Position numbers and translations under genes: made by a program. Below, one piece after another: positions 1 through 7,314 of a stretch of DNA of 64,000 nt (positions within the stretch are counted from its first letter, which is position 1; the number at the start of each line of letters is the position of its first letter). The stretch is from Microbacterium sp. LWO12-1.2. Lineage in GTDB: Bacteria > Actinomycetota > Actinomycetes > Actinomycetales > Microbacteriaceae. The DNA lies in contig NZ_JBEGII010000001.1 of the NCBI RefSeq assembly GCF_040675875.1, forward strand, positions 3,038,001 through 3,102,000, given 5' to 3'. The notes beneath the pieces were generated by a model. The model did not search any database. It was not told the origin of the DNA and saw only the letters and a program-made list of their open reading frames with translations.

Positions 1-241
1 CCTCCGGCACCCACAGGCCATGCCTCTTCGCCGCTGTGACGCAACTGAGGATGACGCCGCGCGCCACCGCTCCGACGACCTGCGGGTCGGCATCGGGCAG
101 CGCCACCCACCCCTGGCGCACTGTCCGGATCGCGCCCCGCTCCTTCGCCCGTCGGAGTGAATACGCGCTCACTCCGGCCTCCCGAAGTGCGCTCAGACGC
201 GCGACTCCCCCACGACGACGCAGTTCTCCGACGGGATCCAT
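1..241 (-). CDS. AbiEi-like antitoxin-domain protein, 5' part only
   Basis: The minus strand reads an open frame of 80 codons from an ATG at 239-241 to the window edge, so the C-terminus is missing. It begins MDPVGELRRRGGVARLSALR and continues with a winged-helix-like segment (SAYSLRRAKERGAIRTVRQGW) followed by an ALPDADPQVVGAVARGVILS stretch. This is the pattern of the AbiEi-type N-terminal domain that in actinobacteria is usually fused to a DUF559 nuclease-like domain. Those proteins are often orphan genes near house-keeping operons. The role is inferred. Nothing of the expected C-terminal half can be seen. Confidence 0.6.
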   Translation of the reverse strand, partial: MDPVGELRRRGGVARLSALREAGVSAYSLRRAKERGAIRTVRQGWVALPDADPQVVGAVARGVILSCVTAAKRHGLWVPE

Positions 242-470
242 CGAACGATGATGGCGCGGCGACGAGGGGTGACCGATCCTCGACGCGGTGAGTGTGCAGA
301 AGTGCTCCCAGCACTCTGAGGTGCAGGCGAACTGGCATCCGTGATTCCCTCGCACGACATGACGGAGAACGCTCGAGATGAAGGAGCGATTTCGGCAATG
401 TGCCCTTCATCCGCAGAGATCTCCGTCGTACCGCGAGCCGCACGCCGCGGCGCCGCACCCCCGGGTACGC

Positions 471-506
471 GAAAGGGGCGAGGATCCGAAGATCCTCGCC
501 CCTTTC
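471..506 (-). terminator. Hairpin after rpsN
   Basis: A perfect 16-bp stem (arms 471-486 and 491-506) closes on a CGAA loop 17 bp past the rpsN stop codon. No clear U-tract follows on the minus strand. It is the obvious 3' end of the rpmB-rpmG-rpsN transcript. Confidence 0.75.
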
Positions 507-522
507 GACTGTCTGCTGAGAC

Positions 523-828
523 TTACCAGCTGGACTTGGTCACGCCGGGCAGCTCGCCACGGTGTGCCATGTCACGGAAGCGGACACGCGAGATGCCGAA
601 CTTCGTGAGGACACCGCGGGGGCGGCCGTCGATGACGTCGCGCGAACGCACGCGAGCCGGCGACGCGTTGCGCGGCAGCTTCTGCAGGCCGACGCGTGCG
701 GCCTCGCGGGCCTCGTCGGTGGCGTTCGGGTCGACCAGGGTCTTCTTCAGCTCTGCGCGACGCTCTGCGTAACGCTCGACGATGACCTTGCGCTGCTCGT
801 TGCGAGCGATCTTGCTCTTCTTAGCCAT
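523..828 (-). CDS. rpsN: 30S ribosomal protein S14, zinc-independent form
   Basis: 101 aa, the usual length of the long S14. It binds 16S rRNA in the head of the small subunit. The conserved C-terminal block [20 protein letters not shown] is present. There are no cysteines, so this is the C-minus type that lacks the CxxC zinc ribbon. It is the last gene of an rpmB-rpmG-rpsN operon, 3 bp after the rpmG stop and followed by a strong hairpin. In many bacteria C-minus S14 paralogues are Zur-repressed. Here a Zur-like regulator and znuACB lie a few kb upstream, but I see no Zur box before this operon. Confidence 0.95.
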   Translation of the reverse strand: MAKKSKIARNEQRKVIVERYAERRAELKKTLVDPNATDEAREAARVGLQKLPRNASPARVRSRDVIDGRPRGVLTKFGISRVRFRDMAHRGELPGVTKSSW

Positions 829-831
829 TGA

Positions 832-1002
832 TCAACGCTCCTCTCGGAATTCGACGTGCTGACGGATGACCGGGTCGTACTTCTTGAGCACGAGGCGGTC
901 GGGGGTGTTGCGGCGGTTCTTCTTGGTCACGTACGTGTATCCCGTACCTGCCGTCGAACGCAGCTTGATGATCGGACGTACGTCCTGAGCCTTCTTCGCC
1001 AT
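832..1002 (-). CDS. rpmG: 50S ribosomal protein L33, zinc-independent form
   Basis: 56 aa, beginning [20 protein letters not shown] and containing [20 protein letters not shown], the standard L33 core. Both CxxC pairs of the zinc-binding form are absent, so this is the C-minus type. Its ATG overlaps the rpmB stop by one base (TAATG), which implies translational coupling. It is a small 50S subunit protein near the E site. The order L28-L33-S14 is typical of the actinobacterial C-minus cluster. Confidence 0.95.
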   Translation of the reverse strand: MAKKAQDVRPIIKLRSTAGTGYTYVTKKNRRNTPDRLVLKKYDPVIRQHVEFREER

Positions 1003-1238
1003 TAGAGCTTCACACCCTTCGCGAGGAGGTCCTTGACCACGTTCTCGATGCCGCGGACGTCGATCGTCTTGATGCCCTTGGCGGACACGTTGATCGTGAT
1101 CTTACGACCGAGCGACGGCACGAAATAGGTCTTCTTCTGCACGTTCGGGTCGAAGCGACGCTTCGTCCGGCGGTGCGAGTGCGAGACGTTGTGACCGAAA
1201 CCGGGAACAGCTCCGGTCACCTGGCACACTGCTGCCAT
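1002..1238 (-). CDS. rpmB: 50S ribosomal protein L28, zinc-independent form
   Basis: 78 aa starting [20 protein letters not shown], with the [14 protein letters not shown] signature of L28. The ATG at 1236-1238 is preceded by AGAAGGAGT at a good distance. A longer in-frame extension exists upstream but has no L28 similarity, so I rejected it. Only one cysteine of the usual zinc ligands remains (residue 5), so it is a C-minus form. It is first gene of the rpmB-rpmG-rpsN operon, and the 130 bp before it form strong RNA hairpins. Confidence 0.93.
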   Translation of the reverse strand: MAAVCQVTGAVPGFGHNVSHSHRRTKRRFDPNVQKKTYFVPSLGRKITINVSAKGIKTIDVRGIENVVKDLLAKGVKL

Positions 1239-1259
1239 GATGGTGACTCCTTCTATACC

Positions 1260-1371
1260 GTGAGGCCGGACGGCCTCACCCAAGATCCCTTGTCTGCGTG
1301 CCACAGCCCCCTCGACAAGCGCGGGGACCCGACAGCACACGAACTGCGCACAGGAGTGTGCGCAGACAAGG
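1260..1371 (-). promoter_or_regulatory. Structured leader of rpmB
   Basis: Two inverted repeats lie between the preceding gene and the rpmB start. A perfect 9-bp stem with a 2-base loop (1260-1279) sits about 20 bp before the start codon. An 11-bp long-range pair CCTTGTCTGCG (1288-1298) / CGCAGACAAGG (1361-1371) encloses most of the leader. This could be a ribosomal-protein autoregulatory site, an attenuator or an operator. None of these is proven, and I see no Zur box. Confidence 0.4.
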
Positions 1372-1373
1372 AG

Positions 1374-2123
1374 TCAGTTTAGCACGGCCGCCGCACCGGG
1401 CGTGTCGCGTGCCGGAAGCGCCGCCACGGCGTCTGCCGCACCCCGCCCCCACCGGAACGGCGAGACCGTGCGGTCGCCGGGTATCCAGAAGCGCCACGGG
1501 AAGGCGTCCGTTCCGGCGATGCCCGCGACGCCGACCCGAGGTCCTGACGAGAACTCCGCCACGGGGTCGCCCAGCCACAGCTCGGCGCGCGCGCCGAGAA
1601 GCTCCTCCCCCGTGACGGCATCGATGCCGTCGTGGGTCGGATACCGCAGACCCACCGCCTGCCCCAGCCGACCGGGTCCGCGGGCGAGGTCGCGACGCGC
1701 CGTCACCCCGAGGGGCGGCACGGCTCCACGGCGCTGCGCGGCAGCATCCTCGCCGAACACCACCTCGCCCGCCCGCAGCAGCACGCCGTCACCCTGACCC
1801 TCCGGCCCGCACACCACGTTGACGCAGGAGTGGATGCCGTGGCTGAGGTACACGTACAGATGCCCCGGCTCCCCCCACATCGTCGCGTTGCGGTTCGTGC
1901 GCCCCATGCGCGCATGCGAACCGGGGTCGGCGAGCTCGCCCGTTCCCTGCCCGTGGTACGCCTCGACCTCGGTGATCCGCAGCCGCACCTCGACCGGCGC
2001 ATCGGCATCGCCGACGACGATCGTGCGCAGCTCGGCGCCCAGCAGCCGCGGGGCGACCTCGACGGCGGATCCCCTCAGATCCGCCCGGGCCGCCCGGCGC
2101 AGTGCACCGTCCGACGCCGCCAT
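1374..2123 (-). CDS. mpg: 3-methyladenine DNA glycosylase (AAG/MPG family)
   Basis: 249 aa. It excises alkylated purines (3-methyladenine, hypoxanthine) to start base-excision repair. Family motifs include LLGAELRTIV, ITEVEAYHGQGTGELADPGSH (the Glu/Tyr active-site region, near residues 52-56) and the YVYLSHGIHSCVNVVCG block that forms the DNA-intercalating fold. The C-terminal GPRVGVAGIAG is also characteristic. The gene starts 1 bp after the stop of the upstream propeller-protein gene, so it is probably read from the same transcript. Confidence 0.9.
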   Translation of the reverse strand: MAASDGALRRAARADLRGSAVEVAPRLLGAELRTIVVGDADAPVEVRLRITEVEAYHGQGTGELADPGSHARMGRTNRNATMWGEPGHLYVYLSHGIHSCVNVVCGPEGQGDGVLLRAGEVVFGEDAAAQRRGAVPPLGVTARRDLARGPGRLGQAVGLRYPTHDGIDAVTGEELLGARAELWLGDPVAEFSSGPRVGVAGIAGTDAFPWRFWIPGDRTVSPFRWGRGAADAVAALPARDTPGAAAVLN

Positions 2124-2124
2124 G

Positions 2125-4032
2125 TCAGAACCGCGGAGCCGTCTGACACCAGGACACGTCGAAGCCGGTCAGCGCGACGATCTCCTTGCCGGTACGCAGG
2201 TCGATCAGATGCGTCTCCATGTTCTGCGGCAGGGGCAGCAGCATCTCGTCGTAGGGGTTGTTCGCCAGGTCAGGGGCGATCACGACCGCCGCGTACTGGC
2301 CGCTCGGAGACGCGCACGCCTGCAGGATCGAGTCCGTGGCCGCCACCTCTACGAGAGGTTCGGCGGTGCCGTCGTCATCGACGCGGATGATCGCCTGACC
2401 GGACGGGATGCCGTTCTCGTTGCGCGCGACGACGTGCCGCAGCGTGCCACCGGGGAACGGCGTGATGGTGGTCGCTGCACCGTAGTCGGGATCGGATGCG
2501 GCGAGCGGCACCTCCGACCCATCGGTGAGGTTCAGTTCGACGACGGCTCCGTCGAGTCGCTCCACGATCGCGGTGTAGGTACCACGAGAGACGCCCTGGA
2601 TGTTGGCCGCCAGCCCGAGGGACTGCACTCCGGCGTCGCTGGAGCGGTCGACGAGCGACAGAGCACCGTCGAAGTCGATGAACAGCACCGCAGCACTGTC
2701 GGGCACGAACTGCCAGGCGAAGACGCTGGCCTCCTTGTCGGCGACCTCGATGACCTGCGGCTTGTCGTCGCCCTTCAGCGACTGGGTGACCAGCACGCTC
2801 GCGCGGCCTTCGGTATCGCTGAGTTCGCGATCGGAGTAGCTGTATCCGACGAGTCCTCCGCGTTCGGAGACCTGGACCGAACCGACGTAGCCGGTCCCGG
2901 GCAGCTCGAGCTCGCGCGGGTCCGAGCCGTCACGGTTCATCACGAGCAGTGTCGAACCGTCTTCTTCCTCGACCGCGACCACGAGCTGCGCGGACGTCGC
3001 GCGGAAGTCGTTGATCTTGTCGGCCGAGAACACGACGCTTCCCTCACCCGTGAGGTCGGTGCGGAAGACCTTGTCCTCGCCGTCGACATCACGGCGCAGC
3101 AGGAAGAAGCTCGAGGCCGGTGTCGTGATGGTGGTGGTGAGATCGGCCTTCGGTCCGCCGCCGGCGCCGACGACGTCGGACACGCGGATCTTGTACTCGG
3201 TGTCGTCGTCGAGAGGCACGGTGAAGCGGATGCCGATGCTGCGGCCGGAGGCGTCGACAGTGAACGGGGCGGCCGGTTCGACCGTGACCTGCGATGGGTC
3301 GATCGCGGCGAGCGACTGGTTCGCAGTGAGGATGACGCGGCTGCCGGACGACTCGATCGCCTGCTGAGCGTCGGACTGCACCTTCGTCACCCGCGGCCCC
3401 TGCAGCAGGCTGACGATGCCGAGGCCGGTGCCGACCAGGACCAGGATGCCGAGCACGGCGACGAGAGTCAGGACGAAGCGGCGCGACGGCAGCGTTCGCG
3501 TCGGCTGTGCGGAGCGGGGTCCCTCGGCAGAGCGGGGCCCCTCGGCGGAGCGGGGCCCCTGAGCAGAGCTGGGTCCCTGAGCTTGTCGAAGGGTGCCCTC
3601 CACGGGCGGGGATGCTTCGACAGGCTCAGCAACCCAGGTCTCCGGCTCCGCTCCCGGGGTCTCCGGCTCGGCACCCGCACCCACGACCACGGGCTCAGGG
3701 GCGAGGGGAACCGCAGGAACGGCGGTCGCCTCGACGTCCTTCCGAGCGGCAGCCTCGAAGGCGGCCATCTTCCGCGCGGCGGCCTCCTGCTCCGCGACCT
3801 CACGGTCGCCGGCCCGGCGAACAGCCTCTTCTCGCGCAGCAGCTTCGCGAGCGGCACCTTCGCCTGAAGCGGCATCCGGCTGGTCGACACCCTCTGCGGT
3901 CTGATCCGTGTGCGCGACCGCGCGGCCGATCCGCTCAGCCTCCGCCTGCTCTGCAGCTTCACGGGCAGCCCGCATCTCGGCGCGCGTCTGCGGCACCGCA
4001 GGCACGTGTGGACGTTCGTCGTCAGTACTCAT
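2125..4032 (-). CDS. Membrane-anchored beta-propeller protein with Ig-like domain
   Basis: 635 aa. The start chosen is the ATG at 4030-4032 (MSTDDERPHV), which overlaps the stop of the TIGR03943 gene by 11 bp. Residues 1-130 are Ala/Glu/Arg-rich and probably coiled coil. Residues 135-178 are a low-complexity linker made partly of a translated palindromic repeat (EPVEAS, RQAQGP, then QGPRSAE copies). One membrane helix spans about 186-210. Outside the membrane comes a Big_5-like Ig segment (about 235-310) and then repeated beta strands with MNRDGSDPREL, resembling TolB-type propellers. The function is unknown. The context (zinc genes upstream, mpg downstream) does not define one. Confidence 0.7.
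   Translation of the reverse strand: MSTDDERPHVPAVPQTRAEMRAAREAAEQAEAERIGRAVAHTDQTAEGVDQPDAASGEGAAREAAAREEAVRRAGDREVAEQEAAARKMAAFEAAARKDVEATAVPAVPLAPEPVVVGAGAEPETPGAEPETWVAEPVEASPPVEGTLRQAQGPSSAQGPRSAEGPRSAEGPRSAQPTRTLPSRRFVLTLVAVLGILVLVGTGLGIVSLLQGPRVTKVQSDAQQAIESSGSRVILTANQSLAAIDPSQVTVEPAAPFTVDASGRSIGIRFTVPLDDDTEYKIRVSDVVGAGGGPKADLTTTITTPASSFFLLRRDVDGEDKVFRTDLTGEGSVVFSADKINDFRATSAQLVVAVEEEDGSTLLVMNRDGSDPRELELPGTGYVGSVQVSERGGLVGYSYSDRELSDTEGRASVLVTQSLKGDDKPQVIEVADKEASVFAWQFVPDSAAVLFIDFDGALSLVDRSSDAGVQSLGLAANIQGVSRGTYTAIVERLDGAVVELNLTDGSEVPLAASDPDYGAATTITPFPGGTLRHVVARNENGIPSGQAIIRVDDDGTAEPLVEVAATDSILQACASPSGQYAAVVIAPDLANNPYDEMLLPLPQNMETHLIDLRTGKEIVALTGFDVSWCQTAPRF
3571..3635. repeat. CTGAGCyTGTCGAAG palindromic repeat pair inside a CDS
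   Basis: CTGAGCTTGTCGAAG (around 3577-3592) and its near-perfect inverse CTTCGACAGGCTCAG (around 3615-3629) face each other. They lie wholly inside the coding sequence of the propeller protein and are read in frame as RQAQGP and EPVEAS. Related single copies occur at 8178-8200 and 11023-11049. The same core is widely seen as a repetitive extragenic palindrome in other bacterial genomes. Confidence 0.7.
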
Positions 4033-4813
4033 ACGGGTCTCCGGGCTCGTCGATCGCGACGACGTCGGTCGGCTCGATGTGCAGTGCGCCGTCGGCATCC
4101 GCGCGCACGGTTCCGGTGATCTCGACCCACTGGCCGGTCTTGTATTCGCCGGGGTCGACCTCGACCGGAAGCGTCGCGGTCTGCGCGTCGATCACACAGT
4201 GCGTGATGACCAGGCGCGTCAGGTTCACACCGTCCGAACCTGAGCCCGGGGTCACGAAGCCGGTGAGCGTGACGTCGGCGCCGTCGTAGGCGGCGGTGTT
4301 GGTGGCGGTGGCGAACACGCTGGCCCAGTCGCCGATGCCGAAGGTCGTGGTGTCGGCGACGCCGAGCGAGACGGTGTCGGCGCCCGCGAACAGTGCGGTC
4401 GATTCACCCGCGCGCGACATCGCCAGCTCCACCGACAGCGACGCAGGCGGCAGCACGAGAGCCGCGGCGACGACACCCGTGGCGACGACTCCTCCGGTCA
4501 CCGCGCCGACCGTCGCGAGGGTGCGCCGTCGCGACACCGCCGGCGTCTCCTCGCTCGCGGCATCCGCGGCATCCCCGTGGTCGTGACCGTGGTCGCCCTC
4601 TGCCCCGATGGGCAGCGTGCACGACCAGATCGCACCCGCGAGGGTCACGACGGCAGCGGCACAGGCGAACCAGATCGACTCCGGGCTGATGTAGAGCGTG
4701 AGCCGTCCGGTGACCCCGAGACCCAGGGTGACGACGGCGATGACCGAGGCCAGGCCGACGCCCAGCCACCGGGTGCCGAGTGCGCGCGCGCGGGAGGGAG
4801 CCTGCTCAGACAA
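4022..4813 (-). CDS. TIGR03943/DUF1980 family membrane protein (YcgQ-like)
   Basis: 263 aa with a TTG start at 4811-4813 overlapping the permease stop by 8 bp. Two N-terminal membrane helices (about 15-35 and 43-65) precede a cytosolic His-rich loop (GDHGHDHGD, about 73-81), then a third helix (about 98-122) and a C-terminal soluble domain with ITHCVIDAQTATLPVEV, a conserved motif of the family. These proteins are found paired with UPF0718 permeases, as here. With a Zur-like gene in the same transcript, a role in metal (probably zinc) handling is likely but inferred. Confidence 0.8.
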   Translation of the reverse strand: MSEQAPSRARALGTRWLGVGLASVIAVVTLGLGVTGRLTLYISPESIWFACAAAVVTLAGAIWSCTLPIGAEGDHGHDHGDAADAASEETPAVSRRRTLATVGAVTGGVVATGVVAAALVLPPASLSVELAMSRAGESTALFAGADTVSLGVADTTTFGIGDWASVFATATNTAAYDGADVTLTGFVTPGSGSDGVNLTRLVITHCVIDAQTATLPVEVDPGEYKTGQWVEITGTVRADADGALHIEPTDVVAIDEPGDPYEY

Positions 4814-5861
4814 GGACGTTCACCCCGATCCCGATCGCGAAGGCCGCGGTCAGCACGATGCCCACGATTCCGGCGAGAGTGCGGGCGGTGAAGGTGGTGC
4901 GCATGAGGGCGAGCATCTTGATGTCGACCAGGGGTCCGACCAGCAGGAAGGCCACCAGCGCACCCGACGAGAACGTCGAGGCGAACGACAGCGCGAAGAA
5001 GGCGTCGACGTTCGAGCAGATGGCGACGGTCATCGCGAGCACCATCATGGTGACGATCGAGAGCACGGGGTTGGACCCGATGGCCAGCAGCATGTCGCGC
5101 GGGATGAGCACCTGTACCGCGCCCGCGAGCGCCGAACCGATCACCAGCGCCGGCATCACGGCACGCAGCTCGATCAGGAACTGCGTCAGGCTGCGCTTCA
5201 CGGGAGTGCCGTGTTCGTGCGTGACACGGTCGCAGGTCTCGACGAAGCGCTGCGTGAGCATGCCGTCGGGATCGGGGTGCCGGCTGTAGATCCAGCCGAT
5301 GAGGTTGGCGATGAGGTAGCCGCCGACGAGGCGGGCGACGAGGATGCCACCATCCCAGCCGAAGGCCGCGTGCGTGGTGAGGATCACGATCGGGTTCACG
5401 ATCGGCGCCGCGATGAGGAACGTCATCGCCTCGGCCGGAGCGAGCCCGCGCATCATGAGCCCGCGGGCGAACGGCACGTTTCCGCACTCGCACACCGGGA
5501 TCAGCATGCCGAGCAGCGACAGCACCGCTCGGCGCGCCCAGGCCCGCTTCGGCAGCCAGCGCTGGATCGCATCCGGCGGCAGCCACACCTGCACCACGAT
5601 CGACAGGATGACGCCCAGGATCACGAACGGCAGCGCCTCGATGAGCACGCTGAGCGCGAGGGTCAGACCATCCTGCGCCCTCGTCGGCAGGGAGGCCGGG
5701 AAGAGCGTCGGGAGGAACTGGTCGATCAGGAACAGCGCCGCGATGACCACTGCCCCGACCGCGACGCCGATCCAGGGCGAACGCGGAGAAGCGGTGGGAC
5801 GATGCGAATGGCCTGTGCGCGACACCCCAGGCCGGGTCCCTGAGTCTGTCCGGAGGATCAC
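4806..5861 (-). CDS. UPF0718/DUF318 permease (YcgR/ArsP-like)
   Basis: 351 aa with about eight membrane helices. The hallmark IPVCECGNVPFARGLMMRG, with its two cysteines, and the later AICSNVDAFFALS motif are present, as in ArsP/UPF0718 permeases. The start is a GTG overlapping the stop of the Fur-family gene (GTGA), and the 3' end overlaps the TIGR03943 gene. The three genes are therefore translationally coupled. The first 20 residues are coded by a degenerate copy of the CTGAGCyTGTCGAAG repeat and may not be native. The substrate is unknown, and a metal or metalloid complex is the best guess. Confidence 0.85.
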   Translation of the reverse strand: MILRTDSGTRPGVSRTGHSHRPTASPRSPWIGVAVGAVVIAALFLIDQFLPTLFPASLPTRAQDGLTLALSVLIEALPFVILGVILSIVVQVWLPPDAIQRWLPKRAWARRAVLSLLGMLIPVCECGNVPFARGLMMRGLAPAEAMTFLIAAPIVNPIVILTTHAAFGWDGGILVARLVGGYLIANLIGWIYSRHPDPDGMLTQRFVETCDRVTHEHGTPVKRSLTQFLIELRAVMPALVIGSALAGAVQVLIPRDMLLAIGSNPVLSIVTMMVLAMTVAICSNVDAFFALSFASTFSSGALVAFLLVGPLVDIKMLALMRTTFTARTLAGIVGIVLTAAFAIGIGVNVLV

Positions 5862-6274
5862 GCCGTCGCAGCCCTCTCGGCGTCACGCTTGTTGGCGCAG
5901 GGGGTGCACAGTCCGAAGATGTCGACCACGTGCGCGGCATCCGTGAATCCGTGGAGCGCCGCGGTGCGGTGCGCCCACTGCTCGACGTCCTTCGCCTCGA
6001 TCTCGACCGTCAGCCCACAGGAGCGGCAGATCAGGTGATGGTGGTGGCCCTGCGTGGTGCAGGCGCGATACAGCGCCTCCCCCTCGGGGCTCTGCAGCGA
6101 ATCGGCGTCGCCGGAGGCGGCGAGTCCGGCGAGGGCGCGGTACACCGTCGCCAGTCCGATGCCGGTGTTGTCGTCACGCAGCGAGGCATGCAGATTCTGC
6201 GCGCTCACGAAACCGCGCGCGTCGGCGAGTGCTTCGCGCACGCGTTCGCGCTGCCAGGTGTTCCGCTGAGCCAT
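5858..6274 (-). CDS. zur: Fur-family transcriptional regulator, probably Zur
   Basis: 138 aa, typical Fur length. An N-terminal winged helix (residues 5-60, with GIGLATVYRALAGLA as recognition region) is followed by the metal-binding half: HHHH at 77-80, CxxC at 83-86 and CxxC at 123-126. These are the structural zinc site and sensor ligands. Zur rather than Fur is inferred because znuACB sits directly upstream with a Zur-type box before znuA, and the gene is coupled to a UPF0718 permease. It starts about 70 bp after a four-arm repeat that separates it from znuB, so it may have its own promoter or be read through from znuACB. Confidence 0.87.
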   Translation of the reverse strand: MAQRNTWQRERVREALADARGFVSAQNLHASLRDDNTGIGLATVYRALAGLAASGDADSLQSPEGEALYRACTTQGHHHHLICRSCGLTVEIEAKDVEQWAHRTAALHGFTDAAHVVDIFGLCTPCANKRDAERAATA

Positions 6275-6344
6275 ACCGAGAGTCTAAGCGGCGGGCATTG
6301 CCGAGGGCTGGGAACGGATGGGGCGCTGGTGGGCCGATCCGTGC

Positions 6345-6426
6345 GACGGATCACGGAGTTCATGACGAATCGAGGAACGGATGCCGCAGAAAGGTCCGTG
6401 ATCCGTCCGGAGCTCCGCGATCCGTC
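6345..6426. repeat. 82-bp four-arm palindromic element, family A, copy 1
   Basis: The layout is arm 14, spacer 5, arm 14, loop 16, arm 14, spacer 5, arm 14. The arms are variants of GACGGATCACGGAG, with the last two inverted. Copies of identical length and spacing lie at 59193-59274 and 63567-63648. This copy is between znuB and the zur gene. Confidence 0.8.
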
Positions 6427-6435
6427 GGGTCGAGG

Positions 6436-7314
6436 TCACGCCGCCACGCGCCGCACGCGCGCCCGCGACCGCTGCACGAGCCAGCACACCACGTAGATCG
6501 TGAACGACAGGGTCGTGATGTAGGGGCTGACGGGGAGGGTTCCGGCGAGGGCGAGCAGGATGCCGCCGACGGCCGAGACGAAGCCGAAGAGCGCGGCCAG
6601 CAGCGGTACCGCGACCGGACCGGCGGTGACCCGCATCGCGGCGGCGGCCGGCGTCACCAACAGCGCCATCACCAGCAGCGCGCCGATGATGTGCACGCTG
6701 ACCGCGACGATGAGGCCGAGGAGCACCATGAACAGCAGGCTCACCGCGCGGGTCGGCACACCGCGCGCGGCGGCGGACTCAGGGTCGAGTGAGTCGAACC
6801 GCAGCGGGTTCCACATCACCAGCAGCCCGACCAGAACGACGCCGCTGATGCCGATCAGCCAGCCGAGATCGGGGCTCGACACCGAGACGATCTGGCCCGT
6901 GAGCAGGCTGAAGCGATTGGCGCTGCGTCCGTCATAGAGCGACAGGAACAGGATGCCGAGGCCGAGGCCGAACGGCATCAGCACACCGACGATCGAGTTG
7001 CGGTCGCGGGCTTTCGCGCCGAGCAGTCCGATCAGGATCGCCGCGACCAGGGCGCCGCCGAGCGATCCGACAACCACGCTGCCCCCGAACAGGAGCGCGG
7101 CCGCGGCACCCGCGAACGACAGCTCGCTCACGCCGTGCACTGCGAACGCGAGGTCGCGTTGCATCACGAAGACGCCGATCAGTCCGCCGACGATGCCGAG
7201 CACCGCACCGGCGACGATCGAGTTCGCGAGCAGGGCGACGAGCTCGCCGTAGTCCTGGAAGGAGAAGACGTCGCTCCAGTCGACCATCGGGACGATGCCG
7301 GTGAAGACGTTCAT
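6436..7314 (-). CDS. znuB: Zinc ABC transporter permease
   Basis: 292 aa with eight to nine membrane helices of the ABC-3 metal permease family. Conserved segments include VVGGLIGVFVMQRDLAFAVHG-type text near residues 40-60 and MALLVTPAAAAMRV near 215-230, which couples to the ATPase. Its ATG overlaps the znuC stop (ATGA). With ZnuA and ZnuC it forms a high-affinity Zn(II) importer in the cytoplasmic membrane. Mn(II) is an alternative, but the Zur-type box and His-rich partners favour zinc. Confidence 0.93.
   Translation of the reverse strand: MNVFTGIVPMVDWSDVFSFQDYGELVALLANSIVAGAVLGIVGGLIGVFVMQRDLAFAVHGVSELSFAGAAAALLFGGSVVVGSLGGALVAAILIGLLGAKARDRNSIVGVLMPFGLGLGILFLSLYDGRSANRFSLLTGQIVSVSSPDLGWLIGISGVVLVGLLVMWNPLRFDSLDPESAAARGVPTRAVSLLFMVLLGLIVAVSVHIIGALLVMALLVTPAAAAMRVTAGPVAVPLLAALFGFVSAVGGILLALAGTLPVSPYITTLSFTIYVVCWLVQRSRARVRRVAA

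Noticed and set aside
242..522. Plus-strand open frames before rpsN (341-772, 378-608)
   Set aside because: They overlap rpsN in antisense and run through the terminator hairpin. Composition is non-coding.
5832..5852. Degenerate CTGAGTCTGTCCGGAGG copy of the small palindrome
   Set aside because: Several mismatches. I mention it under the permease but do not count it as a copy.
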